Positions 9,638-20,821 of a stretch of 64,000 nucleotides of DNA are shown piece by piece. Positions within the stretch are counted from its first letter, which is position 1, and every line of letters starts with the position of its first letter. The position numbers were made by a program, and so were the translations under genes. This DNA comes from Brachybacterium sp. SGAir0954 (GTDB lineage: Bacteria > Actinomycetota > Actinomycetes > Actinomycetales > Dermabacteraceae). The notes below the pieces were generated by a model that saw nothing but the letters and a program-made list of their open reading frames with translations, ran no database searches and was not told the origin of the DNA. The DNA lies in the NCBI RefSeq assembly GCF_005490785.1, contig NZ_CP027295.1, positions 2,666,001 to 2,730,000 of the forward strand. The letters are read 5' to 3'.

Positions 9638-10681
9638 TCAGCGCCCCGCGGGCTCCTCGGCGAGCGCGAGCCCGTCGTGGGCGAGCGAGGCGAGCCGCGA
9701 GAGCGAGCGGTAGTACTTCTTGCGGTAACCGCTGCGCAGCAGCTCCTCGGTGAACAGGGTCGGCACCACGGCGGCGTCGTCCTCCGCGGAGACCAGCATC
9801 GGCACCTCGCGGTCGTAGAGCCGGTCCACGAGCACGACGAAGCGCAGCGCATGGTGGTGGTGGCTGAGCACGCGCAGCCCGGTCACGTGCGCCGCGGTCA
9901 CCTCGTCGATGAGGGCGCCGTAGCGGGAGGGGTGCAGGGTCGCGAGGTGGTCGAGCAGGCCCTCGAAGGAGTCGAGGGTCGCTCCCTCCTGCGCGGCGGC
10001 GTGCTCGCGCACCCGCTCGGTGGGGAGCGCCGAGATCTCCCGGATCCCGTCCCGGCGCCGGTAGTCCTCGCCGTCGATGCGCATGACGTCGAAGCGCTCG
10101 GACATGGAGCGGATCTCGCGCAGGAAGTCCTGGGCGGCGAAGCGTCCCTCGCCGAGCGCCTCCGGCAGGGTGTTCGAGGTCGCCGCGACGGCGACGCCCC
10201 GGTCGGAGAGCTCACGGATCAGACGGGTCATGAGCAGCGTGTCGCCGGGGTCGTCGAGCTCGAACTCGTCGATGCACACCAGGACGCTCTCGCCCAGCAG
10301 GTCCACGGCCCGCTGGAAGCCGAGCGCCCCCACGAGGTCCGTGTACTCCACGAAGGTCCCGTAGACCCGCTTGCCGGGCACGGCGTGGAAGAGGGACGTC
10401 AGCAGGTGGGTCTTGCCCACGCCGAAGCCGCCGTCGAGGTAGATGCCGCGCGCCTCGGTGCTCTGCCGGCGCAGCCGCGAGAGCAGACCGGCCTTCCGCG
10501 GGCGGGAGAGCTCTGCGGCGAAGGCCGTGATCCGCTCCTTGGCCTGCTGCTGGGAGGGGTGCTCGGGGTCCGGGCGATAGGTCTCCAGCCGCGCCTGCGC
10601 GAACCGGGGCGGCGGCACCAGGTCCGCGAGGAGGCGGTCCAGGGTGGGCTCGGGGCGGCGGTCGGCGAGGGCAGCGGTCAC
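9638..10681 (-). CDS. zapE: cell division protein ZapE (AFG1-like ATPase)
   Basis: AAA-like P-loop ATPase of the AFG1/ZapE family, which in proteobacteria acts at the Z-ring; the actinobacterial role is less clear. At 347 residues it has family length. Walker A is GGFGVGKTH (Lys90), Walker B is VLVCIDEFELDD (Asp138-Glu139), and a conserved AATSNTLPE sensor segment follows. The GTG start at 10681 is supported by a leaderless TACACT -10 element. It is divergent from the RibD-like gene with 65 bp between them. The same pairing (Rv2670c/Rv2671) is recalled from M. tuberculosis. Confidence 0.9.
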   Translation of the reverse strand: MTAALADRRPEPTLDRLLADLVPPPRFAQARLETYRPDPEHPSQQQAKERITAFAAELSRPRKAGLLSRLRRQSTEARGIYLDGGFGVGKTHLLTSLFHAVPGKRVYGTFVEYTDLVGALGFQRAVDLLGESVLVCIDEFELDDPGDTLLMTRLIRELSDRGVAVAATSNTLPEALGEGRFAAQDFLREIRSMSERFDVMRIDGEDYRRRDGIREISALPTERVREHAAAQEGATLDSFEGLLDHLATLHPSRYGALIDEVTAAHVTGLRVLSHHHHALRFVVLVDRLYDREVPMLVSAEDDAAVVPTLFTEELLRSGYRKKYYRSLSRLASLAHDGLALAEEPAGR

Positions 10682-10688
10682 GCGGGCC

Positions 10689-10694
10689 AGTGTA
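10689..10694 (-). promoter_or_regulatory. leaderless -10 element of zapE (TACACT)
   Basis: TACACT followed by a 7-nt spacer and the GTG start at 10681. Confidence 0.55.
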
Positions 10695-10734
10695 GAGGCG
10701 CGCGGGGCCTGTCCCGGTCCACGGGGAGGTGCGG

Positions 10735-10740
10735 GATGAT
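10735..10740 (+). promoter_or_regulatory. leaderless -10-like element (GATGAT)
   Basis: GATGAT ends 6 nt before ATG 10747. It lacks the first T of TANNNT but keeps A2 and T6, and the following CGGGGCATGAGC is also found at the menG start. Confidence 0.4.
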
Positions 10741-10746
10741 CGGGGC

Positions 10747-11499
10747 ATGAGCTCCCTGCAGCTGGTCCGGCGCGACGGCGCCCTCCTCCCCCGCCCCCTC
10801 CGGATCGACGACGATGCCGCCGGGGCGCGCGCGCTCGCCGAGCTGTACGCGCCGCCCGCCGGCCGCACGAGCGTGCGCGCCATGATGAACACGACGATCG
10901 ACGGCTCCGTGACCGGGGCCGACGGCACGAGCGGCCCGCTGCGCAATCCCGACGACTCGCTCGTCTTCGGCGTGCTGCGCGCCCTCGCGGACGTCGTGCT
11001 CGTGGGCGCGGGGACCGTGCGGGCCGAGGACTACACGCACCCGGCCGAGGACGCGCACCTCACCGGCGGGGACCACCGACCGGGCGGTGCGCGCACCCCC
11101 GTGCTCGCCGTGCTCTCCACTACCGGTGAGCTCCCGGAGGGTCTGGATGCGCACTGGCCGCTGCTGCTGCTCACCCCGGCGACGGGCCTCGACGCCGCCC
11201 GGGAGCGGTCGGGGCTGCCGGCCGAGCAGGTGCTCCCCGCCGCCGGCGCGGTCGAGGCGCTCGACGTGCTCGCCGGGCGCGGCCTCCTCGCGATCCAGGC
11301 GGAGGGCGGGCCCGGCACCCTGGGCACGCTCGCCGCCGCGGGTCGGCTCGACGAGCTGTGCTTCTCGGTCACGGCGCGCACGGTGGGAGGGAGCTCCCCG
11401 CACGTGATCGACGGGGCGCCCCGTGATCAGCGCTGGACGCTGGACTCGCTGCTGCTCGGCGAGGAGGCGATGATCCCGCGCTGGCGGCGACGGGGCTGA
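10747..11499 (+). CDS. pyrimidine reductase family protein (RibD C-terminal domain)
   Basis: NADPH-dependent reductase fold related to the RibD C-terminal/DHFR domain; 250 residues with no deaminase domain, so not a full RibD. The family motif MMNTTIDGSVTG near residue 42 and the cofactor-binding pattern ALADVVLVGAGTVRAEDY are visible, as is the late QAEGGPGTLG loop. The actual substrate is unclear. Orphan homologues such as Rv2671 have been linked to dihydrofolate reduction (recalled). No other riboflavin gene is near. It converges on the alpha/beta hydrolase gene with only 19 bp between the stops. Confidence 0.85.
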   Translation: MSSLQLVRRDGALLPRPLRIDDDAAGARALAELYAPPAGRTSVRAMMNTTIDGSVTGADGTSGPLRNPDDSLVFGVLRALADVVLVGAGTVRAEDYTHPAEDAHLTGGDHRPGGARTPVLAVLSTTGELPEGLDAHWPLLLLTPATGLDAARERSGLPAEQVLPAAGAVEALDVLAGRGLLAIQAEGGPGTLGTLAAAGRLDELCFSVTARTVGGSSPHVIDGAPRDQRWTLDSLLLGEEAMIPRWRRRG

Positions 11500-11518
11500 T
11501 ACCGCCTTCCGGGACCGC

Positions 11519-12874
11519 TCAGACCCGCGTGCCGACCGACTGCGGCAGCGGCGGCGAGGCGGGGTCCCGCAGCGGGAGCTCGAGCGCGCCGACGTCGACC
11601 CCGAGATCGAGCGTGTCCACGAGGAACTCGGCGAGGATCCGCTCCCAGCGGCCGGGGTCCCGGTTCCACTCGCGGGTGTGGGACGCGCCCTCGAAGGGCT
11701 CGAAGCGCACGAGGTCCGGGAGCAGCGCGGCGAGCCGGCGGCTGGGGGCCGGCGGCACCGTCGCGTCGTCCAGCGCATGGAAGAGCAGCGTGGGATGGCG
11801 CAGGGTGCGGCCGTAGAAGTCGGGGGTCATCTCGGCGAGCGCGAGCGGCTCGTGGAGGCGCACGATGCGCGCGCCCCGGTTCGAGGTCATCATCCACAGC
11901 GCGAGCCGGCGCATGGGGCGCGGGGCCTTGAGCGCCGTCGCGTGGTAGATGAGGATGTCCTGCCAGTCCACGGCCGGGGAGTCGAGCACGAGCGCCGCGA
12001 TCGCCTCGCGGTGCGCGGAGCGCACGGAAGTGCGCAGGACGATGCCGCCGCCCATCGAGAAGCCCAAGAGCACGATGCGCCGGGCACCGTTCGCGAGCGC
12101 GTACTCGATCGCCGCCTCGGTGTCCTCCCACTCGTCCGAGCCGAGGTGGTACATGCTGTCGGCGGAGGCCGGGCCGCCGGCGTCGTTGCGGTAGGTGATC
12201 GCGAGCGTCGTGATCCCCAGGCGGTGCAGGAGCGGGATGCTGCGCAGCGCCTCGCCGCGGGTCGAGCCGTGGCCGTGCACGAAGATCGCCCAGGTGTCGG
12301 CGTTGCCCGGGGCGGAGCCCGCCGCCTCGTCCGGCCGCACCAGCCACGCCGGCATGTACCCGACCGGCGAGTCGACCTGGACGTCCTCGGTGGGCAGGCC
12401 GTGGGCCGTCCACGGGGTGCCCGCCCAGAAGAAGCCGTTGACGTTGGTGCGGGCGACCTGGAGCGGGGCGTCCGTGTCCCTCGCGAGCACGGGACGGGCG
12501 ACGGTGCGCGGCGTCGGGCGTCCCTCCACGGGGCCCAGCCGGAGGTGCACGCCGCCCCCGCCCTGGCGCAGGGCGAGGTACCCGGCCCGGCGCGACTCCG
12601 AGGACTCGTCGAGGTGGACACGGTCCGGGAAGACGGCACGGACCGCGAGATCGGGCCGCTGGCGGATCCCCATCTGGGGCACGAGCGGGAGGCGCGCCAT
12701 GACGCGCGCGCCGAGGGCGAGCAGCCCGGCGCTGAGGGCGAAGGCCCCGGCGGCGCCGATCCCTCCGACGACGGCGGCGTCCGCCCACCGGATCTGCGGG
12801 AGCAGGGAGGTGCGACGCTCCTGGGGGGCCTGCTCGCGGCGGCGGAGGGTGGTCCCGGAGGTGTCGCGGCTCAT
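11519..12874 (-). CDS. membrane-anchored alpha/beta hydrolase
   Basis: 451 residues. One hydrophobic helix (about residues 33-60) anchors the N-terminus. A non-conserved linker follows, then an alpha/beta-hydrolase domain from about residue 190. The oxyanion motif HGHG (about 200-203), nucleophile elbow GFSMGG (Ser273), later LFHALDDATVP (acid Asp) and GASHTREW (His) complete a catalytic triad. The substrate is unknown; an exported or membrane-proximal esterase or peptidase is plausible. The start is placed at ATG 12874 because TAGACT lies 7 nt upstream; an in-frame ATG at 12892 exists but overlaps that promoter. Confidence 0.85.
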   Translation of the reverse strand: MSRDTSGTTLRRREQAPQERRTSLLPQIRWADAAVVGGIGAAGAFALSAGLLALGARVMARLPLVPQMGIRQRPDLAVRAVFPDRVHLDESSESRRAGYLALRQGGGGVHLRLGPVEGRPTPRTVARPVLARDTDAPLQVARTNVNGFFWAGTPWTAHGLPTEDVQVDSPVGYMPAWLVRPDEAAGSAPGNADTWAIFVHGHGSTRGEALRSIPLLHRLGITTLAITYRNDAGGPASADSMYHLGSDEWEDTEAAIEYALANGARRIVLLGFSMGGGIVLRTSVRSAHREAIAALVLDSPAVDWQDILIYHATALKAPRPMRRLALWMMTSNRGARIVRLHEPLALAEMTPDFYGRTLRHPTLLFHALDDATVPPAPSRRLAALLPDLVRFEPFEGASHTREWNRDPGRWERILAEFLVDTLDLGVDVGALELPLRDPASPPLPQSVGTRV

Positions 12875-12881
12875 GCCCAGC

Positions 12882-12887
12882 AGTCTA
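12882..12887 (-). promoter_or_regulatory. leaderless -10 element (TAGACT) of hydrolase gene
   Basis: TAGACT, 7-nt spacer, ATG at 12874. Confidence 0.55.
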
Positions 12888-13044
12888 GACATCGGCCTAG
12901 GATCGAGTCAGGGCGCCCGCTGGGAGCGATCGGCCCCGAGCTGCACGTCCCCGACGTCGTGTGCACGGCCGGTCCCGCTCCCCCGGAGCCGCCCCCGGCG
13001 CTCCCACCGCCCGCCGCGACCGCTCCCGCAGATCGGAGGACCAC

Positions 13045-13482
13045 GTGTCCCACCAGCCCATCGGATCCCACCCCTATCCCGTGGCCATCAGCCAGGAGGA
13101 GTGGCGCGAGCGCCTCGACCCCGCCGCGTACCAGGTGCTGCGCGAGGGCGCCACCGAGCGCCCCTTCACGGGCGAGTACGAGGAAGTCCGCGAGGCCGGC
13201 ACCTACGCCTGCCGCGCCTGCGGCGCCGAGCTGTTCACCGCCGAGACCCAGTTCGACGCGCACTGCGGATGGCCCGCCTTCTACGCCCCCGCGGACTCCG
13301 ACGCCGTCGAGCTCCTCGAGGACACGTCGCTGGGCATGCGGCGCGTCGAGGTGCGCTGCGCCCGCTGCGGCTCGCACCTGGGCCACGTCTTCGAGGGCGA
13401 GGGCTTCCCCACCCCGACGGACGAGCGGTACTGCATCAACTCGGTGAGCCTCGTCCACTCCGACGACGCCGCCGGCGCCTGA
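13045..13482 (+). CDS. msrB: peptide-methionine (R)-S-oxide reductase
   Basis: Repairs methionine-R-sulfoxide in proteins using thioredoxin; cytosolic. 145 residues, normal length. Two zinc CxxC pairs are seen (YACRACGAEL and VRCARCGSHLGHVF), as well as the GWPAFYAP loop and the catalytic Cys in RYCINSVSL. The GTG start at 13045 has a strong ribosome-binding site (GGAGGA at 13035-13040). The divergent hydrolase gene lies 170 bp upstream. The gene is followed by a GC-rich hairpin. Confidence 0.95.
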   Translation: MSHQPIGSHPYPVAISQEEWRERLDPAAYQVLREGATERPFTGEYEEVREAGTYACRACGAELFTAETQFDAHCGWPAFYAPADSDAVELLEDTSLGMRRVEVRCARCGSHLGHVFEGEGFPTPTDERYCINSVSLVHSDDAAGA

Positions 13483-13490
13483 GCCGCATC

Positions 13491-13527
13491 GGTGCCGGGA
13501 CCCCGCCTCCGGGCCGGGCCCGGCGCC
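13491..13527 (+). terminator. probable terminator after msrB
   Basis: Nine-bp stem (13491-13499 with 13519-13527, one G-U) around a 19-nt GC-rich loop, 9 nt after the stop. Confidence 0.5.
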
Positions 13528-13609
13528 GCTCCCGTGACCGCCAGCAGGACCGCGGGAGCCGGTTCCCCGGCGGGCGGCGCGCCTGCGTCGTGCGCCCGGT
13601 GCGTCCGGA

Positions 13610-13615
13610 TACGCT
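13610..13615 (+). promoter_or_regulatory. leaderless -10 element (TACGCT)
   Basis: TACGCT, 7-nt spacer, GTG start at 13623. Confidence 0.55.
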
Positions 13616-13622
13616 CCCACGC

Positions 13623-14249
13623 GTGTCCGTGCATCGATTCCGTCCCGGCGACGACGCCTTCCGCTCCGCCGTCGCGGCGATGACCGCCACCGCGCTGCGC
13701 CCCGAGCTGGAATGGCGGGAGATCCCCGCCCCCTCCCGCATGGCGCCCTCCGCGTGGGCGGCGACCGCGGAGATCGTGGTTCACGACGAGGAGCTCGCGA
13801 GCGGGCGCCTGGTCATCCTCCACGACCCCGAGGGCCAGGAGGCCTGGGACGGCACGGTGCGCATGGTCGCGCTGGTGCAGGCGCAGCTCGAGCCCGAGTT
13901 CGCGATCGAGTCGATGCTCGGCGACGTCGCCTGGTCCTGGGTGACCGAGTCCCTCGAGCTGCACGAGGCCGAGTCCCGAGAGCTGGGCTGCACGGCGACC
14001 CGCGTGGTCTCGCAGTCCTACGGCTCCCTCGCCTCGCGTCCGTCGACGGTCGACGTCGAGATGCGCGTCTCGTGGACCCCCGTGGGCGAGGACCTCGCCC
14101 CGCACTTCGACGCCTGGACCGCGATGCTCGCCGCCGCGGGGGGCCTGCCGCCCGCCCCGGCGCGCGTCGCACCGATCGCCCCGAGCCACCGGGCGCGCGC
14201 ACCCCGCTCCCCCGGCTCCCCCAGCACTGCCCCCTCCCCAGGAGAATGA
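13623..14249 (+). CDS. DUF3000 domain protein
   Basis: Actinobacteria-specific protein of unknown function, 208 residues. Recognisable family features are the FRSAVAAMTATALRPELEWREIPAPSRMAP opening (shown here only as its FRSAVAAM and EIPAP parts), GRLVILHDPEGQEAWDG, and a MLGDVAWSWVTE stretch. The C-terminal ~35 residues are Pro/Ala/Ser-rich and probably disordered. Its stop codon overlaps the start of the RNase D-like gene (ATGATG), and the same order (Rv2680-Rv2681) is recalled from mycobacteria, suggesting a shared role in RNA metabolism. Function is not known. Confidence 0.85.
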   Translation: MSVHRFRPGDDAFRSAVAAMTATALRPELEWREIPAPSRMAPSAWAATAEIVVHDEELASGRLVILHDPEGQEAWDGTVRMVALVQAQLEPEFAIESMLGDVAWSWVTESLELHEAESRELGCTATRVVSQSYGSLASRPSTVDVEMRVSWTPVGEDLAPHFDAWTAMLAAAGGLPPAPARVAPIAPSHRARAPRSPGSPSTAPSPGE

Positions 14250-15496
14250 TGACCGGTCCCGTCCGCGACCAGACCACCCCGGACCCCGCGGCCGAGGACG
14301 TCGAGCGCCCCGCCCCGACCCCGCTCACCGCGCCGCGAGACGGGCTCGTGCCCGTGATCGACCGGATCCAGCCGCTCCTCGCCTGGTGCGAGGCCGCGGC
14401 GAGCGCTCCCGACGAGCCCGTCGCGGTGGACGCCGAGCGCGCCTCGAGCTACCGCTACAGCTCGCGCGCCTATCTCGTCCAGCTGCGCACCGAGGCCGCC
14501 GGCACGGCGCTCGTCGACCCCCTCGCCTTCACGATGCCCTCGACCCTCCCCACGCTCCTCGCGGAGCGCGAGTGGGTCCTCCATGCGGCGGGCCAGGACC
14601 TCCCGAGCCTCGCCGAGCTGGGCCTGCGTCCCGGCTCCCTCTTCGACACCGAGCTCGCCGCCCGCCTGCTGGGCATGGAGCGCGTGGGCCTCGGCGCGGT
14701 CGTCGAGGACACCCTCGGTCTCTCGCTGGCCAAGGAGCACTCCGCCGCGGACTGGTCCAAGCGTCCGCTCCCGGAGAGCTGGCTCGTCTACGCGGCGCTC
14801 GACGTCGAGGTCCTCGTCGAGGTGCGGGTCGTGCTCGCGGCGCGCCTGCGCGAGGCGGGCAAGGAGCAGTGGGCCCGCGAGGAGTTCGCCCACGAGGCGA
14901 CCCGGGAGCAGGGCCCCACCCGCTCCTCGACCTGGCGGGGCCTGCACGGCATCGGCGGGCTGCGATCGGCCAAGCAGCTCGCGGCGGCGCGCGCCATGTG
15001 GGAGCGTCGCGACGAGATCGCCTCCCGCGAGGACCTCTCCCCCCACCGGGTCATCAAGGACCGCGACATCGTCGCGGCGGCCAAGGAGTCGCCCCGCGGC
15101 CGTGAGGCCTTCGACCGCTCGCTGCCCGCGCCGCTGCGCAAGAAGGACACCTGGTGGAAGGCGGCCCGCTCGGGCCTCGACCTCCCCGCCGCGCACCTGC
15201 CCGACCGCTCCGAGGCGTCCTATCCCCCGCCCCACAAGCTGTGGTCGAAGAAGTACCCCGAGGTCTGGGAGCGGTACCAGCTGCTGCGCACGGCCGTCAG
15301 CGAGCGGGCGGAGGAGCTGCACGTGCCCACCGAGAACCTCCTCCAGCCGGGGGTGCTGCGCACCTGGACCTGGGAGCACGAGACGCCGGGCGACGTCGCC
15401 CAGGTCGAGGAGGAGCTGCTCGCCCTCGGCGCGCGGCCATGGCAGGTCGAGCTGGCCGCGCCGGTGATCCGAGGGGCGCTCGTCGAGCGGGCCTGA
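14249..15496 (+). CDS. RNase D-like 3'-5' exoribonuclease with HRDC domain
   Basis: 415-residue DEDD-family exonuclease likely acting on structured RNA or tRNA 3' ends in the cytosol. Exo I motif VAVDAERASSYRY (Asp-x-Glu, near residue 50), Exo II-like AAGQDLPSL, Exo III WLVYAALDVEVL with Tyr and Asp. The HRDC domain, GLHGIGGLRSAKQLAAARAM onward (about 225-300), aids nucleic-acid binding. ATG 14249 is chosen over ATG 14246 because the AGGAGA ribosome-binding site directly abuts the latter. Coupled to the DUF3000 gene. Confidence 0.88.
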   Translation: MTGPVRDQTTPDPAAEDVERPAPTPLTAPRDGLVPVIDRIQPLLAWCEAAASAPDEPVAVDAERASSYRYSSRAYLVQLRTEAAGTALVDPLAFTMPSTLPTLLAEREWVLHAAGQDLPSLAELGLRPGSLFDTELAARLLGMERVGLGAVVEDTLGLSLAKEHSAADWSKRPLPESWLVYAALDVEVLVEVRVVLAARLREAGKEQWAREEFAHEATREQGPTRSSTWRGLHGIGGLRSAKQLAAARAMWERRDEIASREDLSPHRVIKDRDIVAAAKESPRGREAFDRSLPAPLRKKDTWWKAARSGLDLPAAHLPDRSEASYPPPHKLWSKKYPEVWERYQLLRTAVSERAEELHVPTENLLQPGVLRTWTWEHETPGDVAQVEEELLALGARPWQVELAAPVIRGALVERA

Positions 15497-15509
15497 GCCC
15501 GCCCCGGGC

Positions 15510-17952
<2,443 letters not shown>

Positions 17953-17954
17953 TC

Positions 17955-17960
17955 AACCTA
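17955..17960 (-). promoter_or_regulatory. leaderless -10 element of pyrG (TAGGTT) overlapping a stop codon
   Basis: TAGGTT, 8-nt spacer, GTG start of pyrG. The first three bases are the TAG stop of the upstream glycosyltransferase gene. Confidence 0.5.
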
Positions 17961-19043
17961 CCATCGGGGATCGCGGGGGGCCAGGACGTCGAGGAGCTGG
18001 TCGGTCATGTCACGTGCTCCGGGGAGGGAGCGGGCCCGCTGTCGCGAGGCCTGCTCCCGGTGGCGGCGGACCGCCGGGTCGAGATGCTCCAGGATCGCAG
18101 ACGCGAGAGCCGGAGCGTCGCCCACGGGCACGAGTGTCGCGGCCTCCTGCGTCACCCAGCGGGTCCCGCCCGCATCCGTCGCGATGATCGCGCGGCCGGC
18201 GCGGAGGGCCTCCTGGAGCGCCACCGGCTGCCCCTCCCAGCGCGCCGCGGAGACCACGAGGTCCGCGCCGGCGAGCAGCGCGGGGACGTCCTCACGGCGT
18301 CCCAGCAGCTCGACCGGCAGGCGCTCAGCGGCGATCCGCTCGGCGAGCGCCTGCCGCAGCGGCCCGTCGCCGGCGATCCCGACGCGCACCCGCCCCCGGG
18401 TGCCGGGATCGCGTTCGAGCGCCGCGACGGCATCCAGGAGGTCCGGGAGCCCCTTCTGCGGAGCGAGGCGGGCGATGACGAGCACGTCGAGCGGACGGGC
18501 GGCGCCAGCAGGGTCAGCAGGACGGGCGGGATCGACAGGATCGATGCAACCCGACAGACCTGCCGGAGCCGGGACGACGGCGTGGAGCACCTCGCGCGCC
18601 CCGGCGCGGGCTGCCTGCTCGGCGAGATCCGGGGAGACGGCGAGGACGACGTCGGCGCGGCTCGTGAGGATCCGCAGCAGCACCGCCCCCGTGGCGCGCA
18701 CGGCCGTGCCGCCGACGGTGCGGTTGTGCAGGGTCACGACGAGCCGCACCGGTGCCGCGCCGCGCGCCGGTCCCAGGGAGCGCACGGCGAGCGCCGAGAG
18801 GGCGCCGGCCCGCAGCCCGTGCGCGTGCACGGCGATCGGCCCGGTCGATCGGAGCGCGGTCACCTCCCGGCGCAGACCGCGCAGCGCGGCGCCGTCGGCG
18901 CGCGGGGAGGGACGCTCCCCGATCAGCGCCGCCGAGGCGTGGACCTCGGCGCCGGCCGCCTCGAGCGCGGCGTGCTCCTGGTCCACGTGCGCGGCGAGCC
19001 CGCCGCTCGCCCGCGGGCGCACGAGCAGCACCCGGAGGCTCAT
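17958..19043 (-). CDS. GT4-family (GT-B fold) glycosyltransferase
   Basis: 361 residues, cytosolic or membrane-associated. The N-terminal half has the HAHGLRAG and LVVTLHNRT segments. The C-terminal half has LAVSPDLAEQAAR, VIARLAPQKGLPDLLDAV and the nucleotide-sugar motif EGQPVALQEALRAG (E-x7-E). Donor and acceptor are unknown. Its start overlaps the murJ stop (ATGA) and it follows a MraY-like gene and murJ, so it may add sugar to the same lipid-linked intermediate; this is inference. The TAG stop doubles as part of the pyrG -10 element. Confidence 0.85.
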   Translation of the reverse strand: MSLRVLLVRPRASGGLAAHVDQEHAALEAAGAEVHASAALIGERPSPRADGAALRGLRREVTALRSTGPIAVHAHGLRAGALSALAVRSLGPARGAAPVRLVVTLHNRTVGGTAVRATGAVLLRILTSRADVVLAVSPDLAEQAARAGAREVLHAVVPAPAGLSGCIDPVDPARPADPAGAARPLDVLVIARLAPQKGLPDLLDAVAALERDPGTRGRVRVGIAGDGPLRQALAERIAAERLPVELLGRREDVPALLAGADLVVSAARWEGQPVALQEALRAGRAIIATDAGGTRWVTQEAATLVPVGDAPALASAILEHLDPAVRRHREQASRQRARSLPGARDMTDQLLDVLAPRDPRW

Positions 19044-20821
19044 GCGGAGGTGTCCTCGTCGGTGCGCTCCCCCACGCCCGTCGCCGTCGCCGCGAGCGGT
19101 TCCTCGCCGCCGCGGCGCCGCAGGCGGCGCATCACGGAGCGTGCGAGCAGCGGATCCCCCAGGGCGAGCAGCGGGGCCGCGACCAGGGCGGAGACCAGCG
19201 CGGCGAGCACCCCCGACGCGACCGCGCCGAGCGTCCCGGTGCTCGCGGTCACCAGCGCCTTGACGACGAGGAGGCCGGGCGCCGAGGCGACGACCATCGC
19301 GAGCGGCGCCACGATCGCCATGCGGCGCAGCTGACGGATCTGGCCGCCGGGGGCGACGAGGTCGCTCACCCGTCCCAGCCCCACCAGGGCGGAGAGCGCC
19401 ATGCCGCCGGCGATCGAGAGGCCGAAGGCCGTGGCGGCCATGGCGCTCGTGCGCCCCGGGGAGGGCAGCACGAGGATCACGATGAGGAGCGCCGCGACCA
19501 CCCAGCCCGCGGAACCCACGAGGAGCGCGTCGCGGGCGCGCAGCGCGGCCGAGAGCACGCGGGTGCACTGGGTCGCCACGGCGAAGCCGGGCAGCCCGAG
19601 AGCGAGGGCGGCTGTCGCGGAGCCGACGCCGCCGGCGCCGGCGCGGTCCACGAGCCGGAAGAACTGCTCGAGCGCGGGTGCGGCGGCGATGAGGGCCGCG
19701 GCGCCGAGCACCGAGGCCGCGATGACGGAGCGGAGCCCGGCGGTCGTGGCGCGGGCGAAGCCGATCGTGTCCCCCACCAGGCGCAGCTCCGACAGCTGCG
19801 GGAACCCGGCGGTGACCAGCGGCACCACGAGGATGGCGAAGGGCAGCAGGTACAGCGCCTGGGCGTACTGGAAGACCGGCAGCGTGCCCGTTCCGCCGGC
19901 GCGCATCGCGAGCACCATCACGAGTGCGATGACGGCCTGCTGGGCGCCCACCGCCCCGAGACCGGCGGCCCCGAGCCGCAGGGCGCGACGCCCGGTCCCC
20001 TCGGGCATGCGCAGCGTGGGGCGCAGTCGCAGTCCCGAGCGGTGGGCGGCCACGGCGACGGGGACGGCCATCGCGGCGACGCCGGCCGTCGTCCCCCAGC
20101 CGAGCCAGGCGGCGGCGCCCGAGGAGATCGTGGTGGAGGTCGCGACGGCGGGGACCAGCAGCGCGTAGACCCGGTAGGCGCCCATCACCACGAGCGAGGA
20201 GATGAGCGGCATCATCGCCGGCCAGAAGAACCGCCGGCGCGCCTGCAGGTAGGCACCGAGCACCACGGCGACGGCGTACAGCGGGAGCTGCACCGAGAAG
20301 ATCCGCAGCAGTCGTGCCCCGAGCGCCACGCCGGAGGCGCCGGTGCCGTCGGTCGCGAGCAGGTACCCCGCGATGGGGGTCGCGAACAGGGAGACCAGGA
20401 CAGCGACCGGGACGGTCAGCAGCAGCGCCCATCCCAGCAGCGCCGAGATGATCGCGTCCGCCCGGCGGGCGCCGTCGGCCCGCTCCGCGGCGACAGCGTC
20501 GCTCTCCGCGGCGGCCGGACGGTCCCGCTCGGGGACCAGCCCGGCGACGAGCGGCACGACGACGGCGGCGAGCGCGCCGCCTGCGACGACCTCGAAGAGC
20601 ACGTTGGGCAGGAGGTTCGCGGTCGAGTAGGCGGTCCCCACGTCCCCGGCGCCGACGCTCGCCCCGAAGACGAGGTAGCGCACGAACCCGGCGATGCGCG
20701 CGGCGAGGGTGACGACGAGGATGATCCCCGCGCCGCGCAGGACGGTACGGCCGAGTGAGGCCGCCCCGGGCCCGACGCCCTTCGCGGGCTCGGCCGCGTG
20801 CGGCGCAGGCGCGGCGTTCAT
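19040..20821 (-). CDS. murJ: MurJ/MviN-like lipid flippase
   Basis: 593-residue polytopic membrane protein of the MOP superfamily; family members flip lipid II to the outer leaflet for peptidoglycan synthesis. The opening TLAARIAGFVRYLVFGASVG and the NLLPNVLFEVVAGGALAAVVVPL segment are characteristic, followed by many hydrophobic helices (about 14 expected). A short hydrophilic tail ends the protein. Unlike the very long mycobacterial MviN it carries no pseudokinase extension. Overlaps by 4 nt both the MraY-like gene upstream and the glycosyltransferase downstream. It could be the sole MurJ or a second, dedicated flippase. Confidence 0.88.
   Translation of the reverse strand: MNAAPAPHAAEPAKGVGPGAASLGRTVLRGAGIILVVTLAARIAGFVRYLVFGASVGAGDVGTAYSTANLLPNVLFEVVAGGALAAVVVPLVAGLVPERDRPAAAESDAVAAERADGARRADAIISALLGWALLLTVPVAVLVSLFATPIAGYLLATDGTGASGVALGARLLRIFSVQLPLYAVAVVLGAYLQARRRFFWPAMMPLISSLVVMGAYRVYALLVPAVATSTTISSGAAAWLGWGTTAGVAAMAVPVAVAAHRSGLRLRPTLRMPEGTGRRALRLGAAGLGAVGAQQAVIALVMVLAMRAGGTGTLPVFQYAQALYLLPFAILVVPLVTAGFPQLSELRLVGDTIGFARATTAGLRSVIAASVLGAAALIAAAPALEQFFRLVDRAGAGGVGSATAALALGLPGFAVATQCTRVLSAALRARDALLVGSAGWVVAALLIVILVLPSPGRTSAMAATAFGLSIAGGMALSALVGLGRVSDLVAPGGQIRQLRRMAIVAPLAMVVASAPGLLVVKALVTASTGTLGAVASGVLAALVSALVAAPLLALGDPLLARSVMRRLRRRGGEEPLAATATGVGERTDEDTSA

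Noticed and set aside
12875-12892. Alternative start of the alpha/beta hydrolase at ATG 12892
   Set aside because: It overlaps the TAGACT element that fits a leaderless start at 12874; no ribosome-binding site precedes 12892.
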